A DNA stretch of 64,000 bases, taken from NCBI RefSeq assembly GCF_004216555.1, contig NZ_SGWQ01000007.1, forward strand, positions 186,001 through 250,000. The letters run 5' to 3'. How positions within the stretch are numbered: the stretch's first letter is position 1; every line of letters starts with the position of its first letter. Below the pieces are notes generated by a model, which did not search any database, was not told the origin of the DNA, and saw only the letters and a program-made list of their open reading frames with translations. A program made the translations under genes and the position numbers. Of the stretch, positions 50,770-59,149 are shown piece after piece. The stretch is from Herbihabitans rhizosphaerae. GTDB taxonomy: Bacteria; Actinomycetota; Actinomycetes; Mycobacteriales; Pseudonocardiaceae.

Positions 50770-52069
50770 GCTTGAGAATGTCGATCCCGCGGTTGTTGTC
50801 GGCGACGTAGATGTAGTCGCCGTGCCAGTAGGGCTGCCACGCCGCGGTGTCGGCCTCCCGGTGATACGCGATCTGCGTCGGGTTGGACGGGTCGCTGACG
50901 TCGAGGAATCGGGTGCCCTGCCCGTAGAAGGACTGCACGAGGATGTTGTCCCGCACGTCGAAATAGTGCGCCGAGCAGTCCGCGCTGTTGGGATCGCTGC
51001 CGTCCTGCCCGGCCACGCTCCAGGTGCCGACGGTGGTCAGCCGGAACGGGTCCGACGGCGTCGACTTCCACCCCTGGCCCTCGTAGGAGCCGGCGAGCGA
51101 GGCGATCACCAGCACACCGTCGCTGGCGCAGCCGCTCTCGAACGCCTCCTCGGTGACGTAGATGAGATCACCGGTGGGGCGGTAGCTGTTGTGCATGAAC
51201 TTCGACTTCGCGGCCAGCTCGTTGATGCCGCCGCCGGCGTACGGGACCGGGTTGGTCGGCGTGGCCTCCCGCGTCCCGCCCTGCACCGGGTCCGGGTGGC
51301 TGCCCTGCGTCCAGTAGCCGCGCACGCCACCCCGGCCGGACGCCCACGCGACACCCTGCGCGTCCACCTGCACGTCGTGCACGTAGTCGGTCTTGCCGTC
51401 GTTGCGCGCCAGCTCGATCGGATCCGGGAAAACCTTGGGGTTGCGCGGATCCCGGACGTCGGTCACCCAGATCGGCCGCCCGCCCCAGTCCGCCGGCATC
51501 GAGCTGGACTTGGCCGGCCCGCCGGTCCACAGGTACTGGCAGTCGTTGATACAGCTCGTGGTGTGTCCGGCCGGAACCTTCGCGTAGCTGAGCTGGACGG
51601 GCTTCTCCGGTGTCGAGATGTCCACCACGTAGATGCCGGACTCGCCGGTGTTCGTGTTGCCGCCGAACGCCCTCGGGTCGCGGGACAGGAACATCAGCTT
51701 GCGCTTCGGGTCGACCTCGGTGTCCTCGGTCTCCCACATACCCGGCATGGACAGCTCGCCGATCAGCTTCGGCTTGGCCGGGTCGGCGAGGTCGTAGGTG
51801 CGCACCCCGAACTCGCCGGACACCGCGATCACCTGGCGTCCGCTGTAATCCAGGAACTGCATGGAGATCGCGCCCTGCGCGTCCGGCACGTTGCCGACGA
51901 GATCGACGCCCTTGACCGCACGGGTGGGCGGGCTCGTCCTCGGCGTATCGGCGGCGTGACTGTGACCGCCGCCGTGCAGATGATCGGGGTCGCAGGCCAG
52001 TGCGACCGGTGCGGCGAGCACCATCGTCGCGGCAATGGTGAAGGCGAGAAAACCCTGACGGCGCGACAT
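50744..52069 (-). CDS. Secreted LVIVD-repeat beta-propeller protein
   Basis: A 441-residue exported protein. ATG 52069 has GGAGG upstream and opens a signal peptide (RRQGFLAFTIAATMVLAAPV) ending near ALA. The mature N-terminus is His-rich (CDPDHLHGGGHSHAA). Repeats such as YDLADPAKPKLIGEL, VVDISTPEKPVQLSY, VTDVRDPRNPKVF and FLDVSDPSNPTQIAYH are LVIVD-type blades of a predicted beta-propeller. Function unknown; the His-rich start may bind metal. It overlaps the GlxA-type regulator by 26 bp, tail to tail. Confidence 0.86.
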   Translation of the reverse strand: MSRRQGFLAFTIAATMVLAAPVALACDPDHLHGGGHSHAADTPRTSPPTRAVKGVDLVGNVPDAQGAISMQFLDYSGRQVIAVSGEFGVRTYDLADPAKPKLIGELSMPGMWETEDTEVDPKRKLMFLSRDPRAFGGNTNTGESGIYVVDISTPEKPVQLSYAKVPAGHTTSCINDCQYLWTGGPAKSSSMPADWGGRPIWVTDVRDPRNPKVFPDPIELARNDGKTDYVHDVQVDAQGVAWASGRGGVRGYWTQGSHPDPVQGGTREATPTNPVPYAGGGINELAAKSKFMHNSYRPTGDLIYVTEEAFESGCASDGVLVIASLAGSYEGQGWKSTPSDPFRLTTVGTWSVAGQDGSDPNSADCSAHYFDVRDNILVQSFYGQGTRFLDVSDPSNPTQIAYHREADTAAWQPYWHGDYIYVADNNRGIDILKLTAGRAPN

Positions 52070-52181
52070 CGCGTACCTCCGTACGTCGCACGGATACCCC
52101 AGAAGACTAGAAATGCCCGTCCATGGCGCAGTAGAGCCGATCGACGGGTTGGGGCCGCTGATCCCCGGTGCTAAGAACTGC

Positions 52182-53654
52182 ATGGTGCGCAGGATCGGCG
52201 TTGTCCTCACGGCCATGCTGCTTGTCGTCGCCGGGTCGTGCTCGGAGCCCGAGCGCGCGCCGGCGGTGCCCGGCACGTTCTCGGTCGCGCTGTCCGAGCC
52301 GGCGCGGTTACTGCCCGCCGAGGTGACCGATCTGCCCGGACGGCTGGTGGCCGACGCGGTGTGGACCCCGCTGTTCGCCGCCCGTACCGACGCACCCGCG
52401 GTCCGGCCGCTCGCCGCGCTCTCCGCGACCAGCACCGACCTGATCACCTGGACCGTCCGGCTGCGACCCGGGATGCGCTTCCACGACGGCTCGCCGGTCA
52501 CCGCACAGTCCTATGTGGACACCTGGCGAACGGTGCTGCTGCGGCAATGGCGGGGTGCCGAGGTGTTGACGAAAACCTTGCGCGCCAAGGATTTCCGGGC
52601 CGCCGATCCGCTCACCGTCGAGCTGGTGCTGGAGCGGCCACTCGGTCAGGTTCCGTTGATGCTCTGCGCCGTCGTGCTGGTTCCGCTGCCGCCGTCGGCG
52701 CTGTCGGCCGGGAACTGGACGGAGTTCGCCAAGCACCCCGTCGGCAACGGCCCGTACCGCATGGTCGAACCGTGGCGGCCTGGTTCCGGAGCACGGCTGG
52801 CCCGGGTCGAGGACTATCAGGGGCCGGCGAAGGGGATCGCGCGGGAGATCACGCTGCGGGTGGCCGCGAACCCGGACGAGCAGTATGAACTGGCCCGCTC
52901 CGGCCAGGTCGATCTGGCCACCGAGGTCCCCGGCGGGCGGCACCACCAGATGCACTCCGACTTCGGTGACCGGGTCCTGATGTGGCCGCTGCCCGAGGTG
53001 ACCATGCTCGGCATTCCCTTGCGGGACAAGCGGTTCACCGACGCGGCCGCCAGACACGCGCTCGCCCTGGCCGTCGATCGCGCCGCACTCGAGGCCGGGC
53101 CGTTGCGACATCAGGTCGACGTGGCCACCTCCGTGCTGCCGCCGGCCGTGGTGCTCGGCCGGCGTTCGGCGAAGTGCCGGCCGTGCAACTTCGACCCCAC
53201 GGCCGCGAAAGCCTTGTGGGAACAGGCGAACTCGCCGGCCACCGAGCTGTCGCTGACCTTTCCCGCCGGCGCGGACGCCTGGGCGCAGGCGCTGGCCAAG
53301 CAGCTCGGCGCCACGCTGAACCTGACCGTGTCGCCGAAGGTCGGAGAATCGCAGGACGGGCTGTCCGTACTGACCCGCACGCCGCACACCCGTAGCCCGC
53401 ACGAACTGCTCGCCTCGCTGACCGCGCTCGGCTACGCCAACGCCGCGTTCGACCAGGCGATGACCGCCGCCGATACGGCCGACCTGACCACCAGCGGCGA
53501 CGCCTACCGGCGCGCGGAGAACCAGGTGCTGCGCGATCTTCCGGTGCTGCCGCTGTGGTCGGGCCACGGGCACGCGGTCTGGGGGCAACGCCTCAGCGAG
53601 GTCACGCCGAGCCCCTCACTGGCCATCGACCTCGCCACCATCAAGGTCGCCTGA
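52182..53654 (+). CDS. Oligopeptide-type ABC substrate-binding lipoprotein
   Basis: A 490-residue family 5 solute-binding protein. ATG 52182 was chosen because it starts a lipoprotein signal (RRIGVVLTAMLLVVAGSC) with the cysteine at residue ~20; an ATG 69 bases upstream would bury it. WTVRLRPGMRFHDGSPVTAQ and GNGPYRMVEPW are typical of DppA/OppA proteins. No permease or ATPase genes are nearby, so it may serve a remote transporter. TTGGGG-17-TAAGAA lies just upstream as a possible promoter. Confidence 0.87.
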   Translation: MVRRIGVVLTAMLLVVAGSCSEPERAPAVPGTFSVALSEPARLLPAEVTDLPGRLVADAVWTPLFAARTDAPAVRPLAALSATSTDLITWTVRLRPGMRFHDGSPVTAQSYVDTWRTVLLRQWRGAEVLTKTLRAKDFRAADPLTVELVLERPLGQVPLMLCAVVLVPLPPSALSAGNWTEFAKHPVGNGPYRMVEPWRPGSGARLARVEDYQGPAKGIAREITLRVAANPDEQYELARSGQVDLATEVPGGRHHQMHSDFGDRVLMWPLPEVTMLGIPLRDKRFTDAAARHALALAVDRAALEAGPLRHQVDVATSVLPPAVVLGRRSAKCRPCNFDPTAAKALWEQANSPATELSLTFPAGADAWAQALAKQLGATLNLTVSPKVGESQDGLSVLTRTPHTRSPHELLASLTALGYANAAFDQAMTAADTADLTTSGDAYRRAENQVLRDLPVLPLWSGHGHAVWGQRLSEVTPSPSLAIDLATIKVA

Positions 53655-53936
53655 CAGCACACCTACCCGGCCCACCTACCCCACCTACCCGACTTCCCGC
53701 AGCCGGGTGTGTTGACCGCACCGATCAAAAGCCACGCTGAGGTCGAAACTCATTGTCGAGGGCGGTCGCCCTTACGGTGACGGAGAGACAGAGGGCGAGG
53801 AACGAGCCCACTGTCTCGGAGGAGCCGTGACTGAACCACCCACGAAACCCAGCCACCCACACTCGGCACCCAGCCACCCACCCAAAAAGACCACAACCCC
53901 GTTCGGCGAAGCCGAACCAGGCGACCCTGCCCTCGA
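53655..53936. other. Gene-free region with short tandem repeats
   Basis: After the lipoprotein gene come repeats of CCCACCTACC (53663-53692) and a repeated ACCCAGCCACCCAC (from ~53848 and ~53871). AGGGCGGTCGCCCT (53759-53772) is a small palindrome, and GAGACAG...CTGTCTC (53785-53791/53811-53817) an inverted repeat. A GTG with a good ribosome site (53827) opens a frame that runs antisense into dinB; I do not call it. The dinB terminator is listed separately. Confidence 0.45.
53884..53917 (-). terminator. Rho-independent terminator after dinB2
   Basis: Read on the reverse strand, GTTCGGC-TTC-GCCGAAC (53917-53901) is a 7-bp perfect hairpin followed by a G/T-rich stretch ending in CTTTTT (53888-53884). 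It lies 20 bp beyond the polymerase stop codon. Confidence 0.75.
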
Positions 53937-54980
53937 TCAAAAAACACAGCGCACGCCGAGCAGGCGGACCGGCCGGTCGTCGTCGAACAGGTCGAGCACC
54001 GTGAGCGCGGCCCGCTCGATCGCCGCGCCGTCGCTGGTCGGCTCGGGCAGCGTCATGCTCCTGGTGTGCGTGAAGAATGGCGCGAACCGCACCTTCACCG
54101 CGATGCGCGCCGCCGGCCGGCCCTCGGTGCGCACGTCCTCGGTGATCCGCCCGGCGAGCACCGCGACCTCCTCGCGAATCCGCGCCGGGTCGGTCAGGTT
54201 CTCCTGGAACGTGGTCTCCCGGCTGCGCGAGCGCGGCACGTACGGCGTGCCGACGACCTCCTTGGAGCCGTAGCCGTTGCCCACGTGCCGGTACCACGGG
54301 CCCATCGTCGGGCCGAGCCGTCCGGCGAGCACATCGGCGTCCGCGGCGGCCAGATCGCGGACCGTCGTGTACCCGAGTTCGGCGAGCTTGCGCGCGGTCT
54401 TGCGGCCGATGCCCCACAGCGCGTCGGTCGGGCGGTCGCCCATCACCTCGTACCAGTTCGCCGCGGTCAGCCGGAACCGCCCGCGCGGCTTGCCGAACCC
54501 GGTGGCGAGCTTGGCGCGCAGCTTGTTGTCGCCGATGCCGACCGTGCACCACAGCTCGGTCGCCTCCAGCACGGCGTCCTGGATCACGGTCGCGAAGGCC
54601 TCCGGGTCCTCGGTGGTCACGCCGACGAACGCCTCGTCCCAGCCCATCACCTCGACCACCACGAGCCGGCCGTCCGGCTGACGCACCTCGCGCAGGGTCG
54701 CCATCACGTGCTCGGACGCCTCGTCGTAGGCGGTCGGATCGCTGGGCAGCAACACCGCGTCCGGGCACCGTTTCGCCGCGACGCGCAACGGCATGCCGGA
54801 GTCCACACCGAACTCGCGCGCCTCGTAGGACGCGCTGGCCACCACCGCCCGCTCGGTCGGGTCACCCCGGCCGCCGACGATCACCGGCCGGCCCTTCAGC
54901 TCGGGTTTGCGCAACACCTCGACCGCGACGATGAACTGGTCCAGGTCGACGTGCAACACCCACGGCTGAGTGTCAGCCAT
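53937..54980 (-). CDS. dinB2: Y-family DNA polymerase, DinB2 (Rv3056-like)
   Basis: A 347-residue Y-family polymerase. Catalytic residues are present: Asp12 in HVDLDQFIVAVE and Asp115-Glu116 in VMGWDEAFVG, so it is active, unlike ImuB above. The GWDEA form and the short C-terminus are typical of the second mycobacterial DinB (Rv3056). No clear C-terminal clamp-binding motif is seen. ATG 54980 overlaps the MmcQ-like gene by eight bases, giving a two-gene unit. No SOS box precedes the pair. Confidence 0.92.
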   Translation of the reverse strand: MADTQPWVLHVDLDQFIVAVEVLRKPELKGRPVIVGGRGDPTERAVVASASYEAREFGVDSGMPLRVAAKRCPDAVLLPSDPTAYDEASEHVMATLREVRQPDGRLVVVEVMGWDEAFVGVTTEDPEAFATVIQDAVLEATELWCTVGIGDNKLRAKLATGFGKPRGRFRLTAANWYEVMGDRPTDALWGIGRKTARKLAELGYTTVRDLAAADADVLAGRLGPTMGPWYRHVGNGYGSKEVVGTPYVPRSRSRETTFQENLTDPARIREEVAVLAGRITEDVRTEGRPAARIAVKVRFAPFFTHTRSMTLPEPTSDGAAIERAALTVLDLFDDDRPVRLLGVRCVF

Positions 54981-55320
54981 CGGCCGCGTCGAACTCGGCG
55001 AGCACCCGCTTGGGTGCGCGCAGCCGCCACGACTCGGTGAGCAGCTCGGTCAGCTCGTCGACGTCGATCGCGGAGAAGCGCACGAGCACGAGCGGGTAGC
55101 CGTCGTAGTGCGGGGTGGTGAAGAACTTGTCCGGATCGGAGGCGATCAGCCCGTCCTTCTCGCCCTCGTCGGCCACCCACAGCACGAGGACGTCACCCTC
55201 CTCGCGGATGCGGGCGAATCCCTTGTCCTTCACGCGGAAGCCCGGCGTGCCGTACGACGGCTTCTCCGTCGTGCGCGGCAGCGACAGTGCCACCCGCCGG
55301 ACGTCGTCCTCGGTCACCAT
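54973..55320 (-). CDS. MmcQ/YjbR-like protein
   Basis: A 115-residue single-domain protein. It starts VTEDDVRRVALSLPRTTEKP, continues SYGTPGFRVKDKGFARIREE, and ends in the family's DELTELLTESWRLRAPKRVL. MmcQ/YjbR proteins have a CyaY-like DNA-binding fold of unclear role. It overlaps dinB2 by eight bases, so the two are co-translated; a role with the polymerase is possible. 21 bases separate it from the methyltransferase upstream on the same strand. Confidence 0.88.
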   Translation of the reverse strand: MVTEDDVRRVALSLPRTTEKPSYGTPGFRVKDKGFARIREEGDVLVLWVADEGEKDGLIASDPDKFFTTPHYDGYPLVLVRFSAIDVDELTELLTESWRLRAPKRVLAEFDAADG

Positions 55321-55341
55321 TCGCTCATGATGCCCGTGGTG

Positions 55342-56088
55342 TCAGCGCACGGCCACCAGCACGACGTCGTCGCCGACCTGCCAGACCGGTGCCACCTCGG
55401 CGAAACCCGCGTCCCGCAACAGCTCGACGTGCCGGCGCACGGTCAGCCGGTTGCCCCTGCCGCCGAGCCCGAGCCGGGCCCGCTCCTCGGCGAGCGCGGT
55501 GAGCGTCGGCTCCTCGCGCACGGCCGTCCACCACTGCTCCCAGTTCTCGTTGTCCGTGACGCCAGTCCTGGTCTCGCGCCCGTCGCGCACGGCGCTCGCC
55601 AGCTCGGAGATCGTCGGCTGGTCGTCCTCGATGTGGTCGCCGTTGACCAGCACGCCACCGGGGCGCATCACCGCCGCGAGCCTGCGGTAGAGCGCGACCA
55701 GATCGTGCTCGGGCACCCAGTGCAGCGCGGTGGTGGACACCGCCGCGTCCAGCCGGCCCCGGCCGGACAGCAGCGAGCCGATGTCCACAGTGGACAGATT
55801 GGCCTCGGTGAACTCGGCGACCTCGGGGTAGGCGCCTCGGGCGAGGGCGAGCAGCAGCGGATCGTTGTCCAGCGCGACGATCTCGGCCTTCGGCAGACGC
55901 TCGGCGACGCGGGCCGACAGCGAGCCGGGGCCGCAGCCGAGGTCGAGCACCAGCGGGCACGGCTGCGCCGCGGTGGCGTGCGCGACGACGTCGCAGATGA
56001 CCGTGAACCGCTCCTCGCGGTCGGCGATGTAGTGCTCCTGTTGGGTGTCCCAGCGCTGCACCCAGCGCCGTGCGATCGCGGTGTCCAT
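55342..56088 (-). CDS. Class I SAM-dependent methyltransferase
   Basis: A 248-residue methyltransferase. The SAM motif I is LVLDLGCGPGSLSARVAER, followed by IVALDNDPLLLALARG and STTALHWVPEHDL, the last shared with trans-aconitate and UbiE-like enzymes. ATG 56088 has AGGGGG seven bases upstream and was preferred over an in-frame start at 56106. TGCAAA-CCA-TTTGCA lies just upstream. Substrate unknown. First gene of a possible operon with mmcQ-like and dinB2. Confidence 0.88.
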   Translation of the reverse strand: MDTAIARRWVQRWDTQQEHYIADREERFTVICDVVAHATAAQPCPLVLDLGCGPGSLSARVAERLPKAEIVALDNDPLLLALARGAYPEVAEFTEANLSTVDIGSLLSGRGRLDAAVSTTALHWVPEHDLVALYRRLAAVMRPGGVLVNGDHIEDDQPTISELASAVRDGRETRTGVTDNENWEQWWTAVREEPTLTALAEERARLGLGGRGNRLTVRRHVELLRDAGFAEVAPVWQVGDDVVLVAVR

Positions 56089-56101
56089 CAGAGCCCCCTG
56101 G

Positions 56102-56116
56102 TGCAAACCATTTGCA
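56102..56116. promoter_or_regulatory. Inverted repeat upstream of methyltransferase
   Basis: TGCAAA-CCA-TTTGCA is a perfect 6-bp inverted repeat, 14 bp from the methyltransferase start and between divergent genes. It is a candidate operator with no known binder. Confidence 0.5.
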
Positions 56117-56187
56117 ACAACGGTACCGGCGAAGGTTGAGTAGGTCTACCGATGGCGAACGAGCCCCGCCGCGACAGGCTGTCCGGT

Positions 56188-56475
56188 ATGACCACTCCGT
56201 CGACCAACTCCACGACCACCGCGTTCTACGTGCAGGCGATCGCGTCGTTCGCCGTGTCGCTGGTCGCGGTCGGTCTCGGTATCGCCTACCTGCCGGTGGA
56301 CCCGTGGGTGCGCGGCTTCCTCACCGTCGGTCTGCTGTACACCGTGACCTCGGCGTTCACGCTGGCCAAGTGCGTGCGTGACCGGCAGCAGGACACCTAC
56401 CTGGTCAGCCGGGTCGACCAGGCGCGGCTGGACAAGCTGCTCGCCGAGCACGACCCGTTCAGGGAACCGGCCTAG
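56188..56475 (+). CDS. YiaA/YiaB-family membrane protein
   Basis: A 95-residue protein with two membrane helices (TAFYVQAIASFAVSLVAVGL and GFLTVGLLYTVTSAFTLAKC). The tail CVRDRQQDTYLVSRVDQARL, then DKLLAEHDPF, is the conserved actinobacterial end. ATG 56188 was chosen because family members start at MTTP and are about 96 residues; an in-frame ATG at 56152 would add 12. Function unknown. Confidence 0.83.
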   Translation: MTTPSTNSTTTAFYVQAIASFAVSLVAVGLGIAYLPVDPWVRGFLTVGLLYTVTSAFTLAKCVRDRQQDTYLVSRVDQARLDKLLAEHDPFREPA

Positions 56476-56564
56476 GCGGCGCCTCAACGTTCGCTCGCGC
56501 GACACCCGCGGGAAGCGTCGGTGCGGTACGAACATCGGGACCCGTCTGATTACTGGAGGTTCCG

Positions 56565-57539
56565 ATGCCGTTACGTGGTCCCGCCGCCGTCACCGCCGCC
56601 GTCACCGCCGCCGTAGCCGCCGCCACGCTGATCGCCGTGCCGGCGCCCGCGTCCGCCGCCCTGTCGAATTCCGTGTCCGACGCCGCGCTCGCCCTGCACT
56701 GGGCGCCGGTGCACTACCAGGACACCGACTCGACCGACTACGACGCGGACTATCTGTCCACTGTGGACTACGACGGCGAGTGGGACACGCTGAACAACTG
56801 GGAGCACCAGGACGACCAGCCGGATCGCCTGCGCGGCAACGCATACCAGTCGGTGGTGCAGACCTCGACGCACTGGTTCGTGCTGTACGCGTACTACCAC
56901 CCGCGCGACTGGGACGACGTGCCCGACCCGTTCGACCTGCTCACCCACGAGAACGACATGGAGGGCACGCTGCTGACGGTGCGCAAGGACGGGTCGGCCT
57001 ACGGCAAACTCGAGGCGATGATCACCGTCGCGCACAGCGACTTCTACTCGTACACGCCGGCCGGCAGCCCGTACACCTCGGGCCGGGAGAACATCGACGG
57101 TCCGGTGATCATGGTGTCGCACGGCGGGAGTCAGCACCCGACGACGCGCCAGGAGGCCAAGGGGCACGGCCTGTACGCGCACGACGGCAAGGAGTTCCCC
57201 GGCGGTGACGGGGTGGTGTACCAGCCGAGCGCGACCGCGTCCGAGGTGCCCTCCGGCGGCAACGACCGCTCGGTCGCGTACCGGTTGACCGACGTGTTCG
57301 CGTCCGGCGGACTGTGGGCGCACCGGTCCGATTCGAAGACGTTCGTCTCGCCGGGCACCTTCCGCGGCGACAACGGCAAGGACAACGCGGCCAACGCGCC
57401 GTGGGGCTGGGACGACAAGGACGACGGCGACATCACCCGCGGCATGCTCGCCACCGACCCGGCGCGCGTGGTGGCGACCTACTTCGCGAACACCGGCACG
57501 TTCAGCCGCACCTACACCAGCAACCCGTACACCGGCTGA
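56565..57539 (+). CDS. Secreted protein of unknown function
   Basis: A 324-residue exported protein. CTGGAGG lies before ATG 56565, and a signal peptide (residues 1-~32, rich in Ala/Val) ends at PASAA. The mature part has WAPVHYQDTDSTDYDADYLS, LYAYYHPRDWDD, HENDMEGTLLTVRKDGS and VIMVSHGGSQHP. The HEND motif and many Asp/His suggest metal binding. I recognise only a loose likeness to secreted Vps62-type proteins. Three 22-bp repeats follow its stop. Confidence 0.78.
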   Translation: MPLRGPAAVTAAVTAAVAAATLIAVPAPASAALSNSVSDAALALHWAPVHYQDTDSTDYDADYLSTVDYDGEWDTLNNWEHQDDQPDRLRGNAYQSVVQTSTHWFVLYAYYHPRDWDDVPDPFDLLTHENDMEGTLLTVRKDGSAYGKLEAMITVAHSDFYSYTPAGSPYTSGRENIDGPVIMVSHGGSQHPTTRQEAKGHGLYAHDGKEFPGGDGVVYQPSATASEVPSGGNDRSVAYRLTDVFASGGLWAHRSDSKTFVSPGTFRGDNGKDNAANAPWGWDDKDDGDITRGMLATDPARVVATYFANTGTFSRTYTSNPYTG

Positions 57540-57540
57540 G

Positions 57541-57600
57541 CGCGGAACTCGCGGGTGCGGGGCGCGGAACTCGCGGGTGCGGGGCGCGGGACTCGCGAGG
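57541..57600. repeat. 22-bp tandem repeat, nearly three units
   Basis: Units at 57541-57562 and 57563-57584 are identical, each beginning CGCGGAACTCGCGGG; a third partial unit (57585-57600) reads CGCGGGACTCGCGAGG. This is the reverse complement of the unit at 22027-22070. The block fills the gap between two convergent genes. Confidence 0.82.
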
Positions 57601-58161
57601 TCAGGCGATCTCGGCGAGGGCGTGCCGGACGGCGGTGACCACCTCGGGGTGGCCGAGGGGGAGTGGCGCCGGCACGCGGTCCTCGGAGTCGGCGTGGCTG
57701 TGCGCGATCACTCGCACGGCCACGCCGGCCTCGGTGAGCTCCTTGAGTGCCGGCCGCATCCGCTTCTCCCACAACGCGTCGGCGATGTCCGCCTCGGTGC
57801 GTTCGAACCGGGTGTCCTCGGCCGCCGGGTCCACCAGCAGCACCGACCGGACCGCCTCGGCGTGCTGCGTCGCGAACCGCAGCGCCGCCTCGGCCTCCGG
57901 GCCGCTGGTCACCAGGTCCACGGTCCCGCCGTCCCGCGCCAGGGTCACCAGCTCGTCGTCCACTTCGGACAGTGAACCGCCGGCCGGCAGCCTGATCCAC
58001 ACCACGGTGTGGTCGGCGGTCAGCTCACGCCAGGTCGCGGGTAACTCGTCGTGCTTGGCGGCGCCGGCCGGGTCGAGCACGACGAGGGTGCCCGGACCCT
58101 GGCCGGCGCGTACCATCCACGGCCCCTCGCGACGAACCTCGTCGCGGTCGAAGTCGCGCAT
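57601..58161 (-). CDS. Degenerate alpha/beta-hydrolase-like protein
   Basis: A 186-residue protein from ATG 58161. It follows the strand order of small alpha/beta hydrolases: GTLVVLDPAGAAKHDELPAT, a central VDLVTSGPEAEAALRFA where the nucleophile elbow should be, then VRSVLLVDPAAED and RVIAHSHADSEDRV. By eye the nucleophile Ser position is Gly, so catalysis is doubtful. It is the last gene of the carboxyltransferase-thioesterase operon, eight bases after the small 48-residue gene. Confidence 0.65.
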   Translation of the reverse strand: MRDFDRDEVRREGPWMVRAGQGPGTLVVLDPAGAAKHDELPATWRELTADHTVVWIRLPAGGSLSEVDDELVTLARDGGTVDLVTSGPEAEAALRFATQHAEAVRSVLLVDPAAEDTRFERTEADIADALWEKRMRPALKELTEAGVAVRVIAHSHADSEDRVPAPLPLGHPEVVTAVRHALAEIA

Positions 58162-58169
58162 GGCCGGCT

Positions 58170-58316
58170 CTACTCGCGTCCTCTGACCAGCACCGACTCC
58201 TGCTCGTCGGCATCGGCCGGGATCACCGGCATCTCCTGTGTCGGCACGTCTTCCGGACGGCGCCGAGCGGGCTCGTCGGTCTCTGTCCGTTGTGGAGGGA
58301 CGCGGACGTCTCGCAT
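58170..58316 (-). CDS. Small acidic hydrophilic protein
   Basis: A 48-residue protein. ATG 58316 has GGGGAG eight bases upstream. It is highly charged (RTETDEPARRRPEDVPTQEM), with no hydrophobic core. It lies between the thioesterase and the degenerate hydrolase, in the same operon. It is shorter than, and unlike, the epsilon subunits that accompany some actinobacterial acyl-CoA carboxylases. Function unknown. Confidence 0.5.
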   Translation of the reverse strand: MRDVRVPPQRTETDEPARRRPEDVPTQEMPVIPADADEQESVLVRGRE

Positions 58317-58383
58317 GTCGCTCACTCCCCATTCGCTCGCGGGTTGGTTCGTCAGGCGAGTACCCGGGAGCGGAGTGCGCCAA

Positions 58384-59136
58384 TCATGTGCGTTCGGCAT
58401 GCGCGGTGATCGCGCCGAGCACCTCACTCGTGTGGTTGTTCAGGTAGAAGTGGCCGCCGTCGAACACGGTCAGCTCGAACGCGCCGTCGGTGTGCTCGCC
58501 CCAGGCGCGCGCCTCCTCGACCGTCGCCTTCGGGTCGCTGTCCCCGATCAGCGCGGTGATCGGGCAGCGCAGCTTCGGGCCGGGCCGGTACCGGTAGGTC
58601 TCGGCGGCCTTGTAGTCGCTGCGGATCGCCGGCAGCACCATCCGCAGGATCTCCTCGTCGTCCAGCACCTGCGAGTCGGTGCCGGACAGGCTCTGGATCT
58701 CGGCGATGAACTCGTTGTCCGCCAAGCGATGCGCGTGCTCGTCGCGGTGGCACGACGGTGCGCGGCGGCCGGACGCGAACAGACCGGCCAGCGTGACGCC
58801 GTCCTCCTCGAGCCGCCGGGCCACCTCGAACGCGAGCGTGGCGCCCATGCTGTGCCCGAAGAAGGTGACCGGCCGGTCGAACCACGGGCGCAGCGCCTCG
58901 GCGATCGGGTCGACCAGGTCGTAGAGGTCCTCGGCGCACCGCTCCGAGCGCCGGTCCTGGCGGCCCGGGTACTGCAGCGCCAGGACGTCCACGCCCGCCG
59001 GCAGGGTGCGTGACACCGGGAAGAAGTAGCTCGCCGACCCGCCGGCGTGCGCGAAGCACACCAGCCGGTGCGCCGCGTCCGCCTTCGGGTGGAAACGCCG
59101 AATCCACACGTTGCTGTCGATGGCCACGCCGGTCAT
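58384..59136 (-). CDS. Type II thioesterase
   Basis: A 250-residue editing-type thioesterase. The nucleophile Ser96 is in TFFGHSMGATLAFEVARRL, the acid in ALIGDSDPKA, and His229 in FDGGHFYLNNH; the N-terminal LVCFAHAGGSASYFFPVSRT and VLALQYPGRQDRR are diagnostic. Such enzymes free mis-primed PKS or NRPS carriers. No PKS or NRPS is in the window. It lies 13 bases after the carboxyltransferase gene, so both may serve a metabolite pathway outside the window. Confidence 0.92.
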   Translation of the reverse strand: MTGVAIDSNVWIRRFHPKADAAHRLVCFAHAGGSASYFFPVSRTLPAGVDVLALQYPGRQDRRSERCAEDLYDLVDPIAEALRPWFDRPVTFFGHSMGATLAFEVARRLEEDGVTLAGLFASGRRAPSCHRDEHAHRLADNEFIAEIQSLSGTDSQVLDDEEILRMVLPAIRSDYKAAETYRYRPGPKLRCPITALIGDSDPKATVEEARAWGEHTDGAFELTVFDGGHFYLNNHTSEVLGAITAHAERT

Positions 59137-59149
59137 GGTCGTCCTTCCC

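Noticed and set aside
53827-54273. 148-codon forward frame with a good GGAGGA site
   Set aside because: After a Pro/His-rich start it is antisense to the catalytic core of dinB2; the ribosome-like site is probably chance.
58170-58316. Epsilon subunit of the carboxylase, or a RiPP precursor
   Set aside because: It lacks epsilon-subunit features known to me, and there is no leader-core pattern or modifying enzyme nearby.
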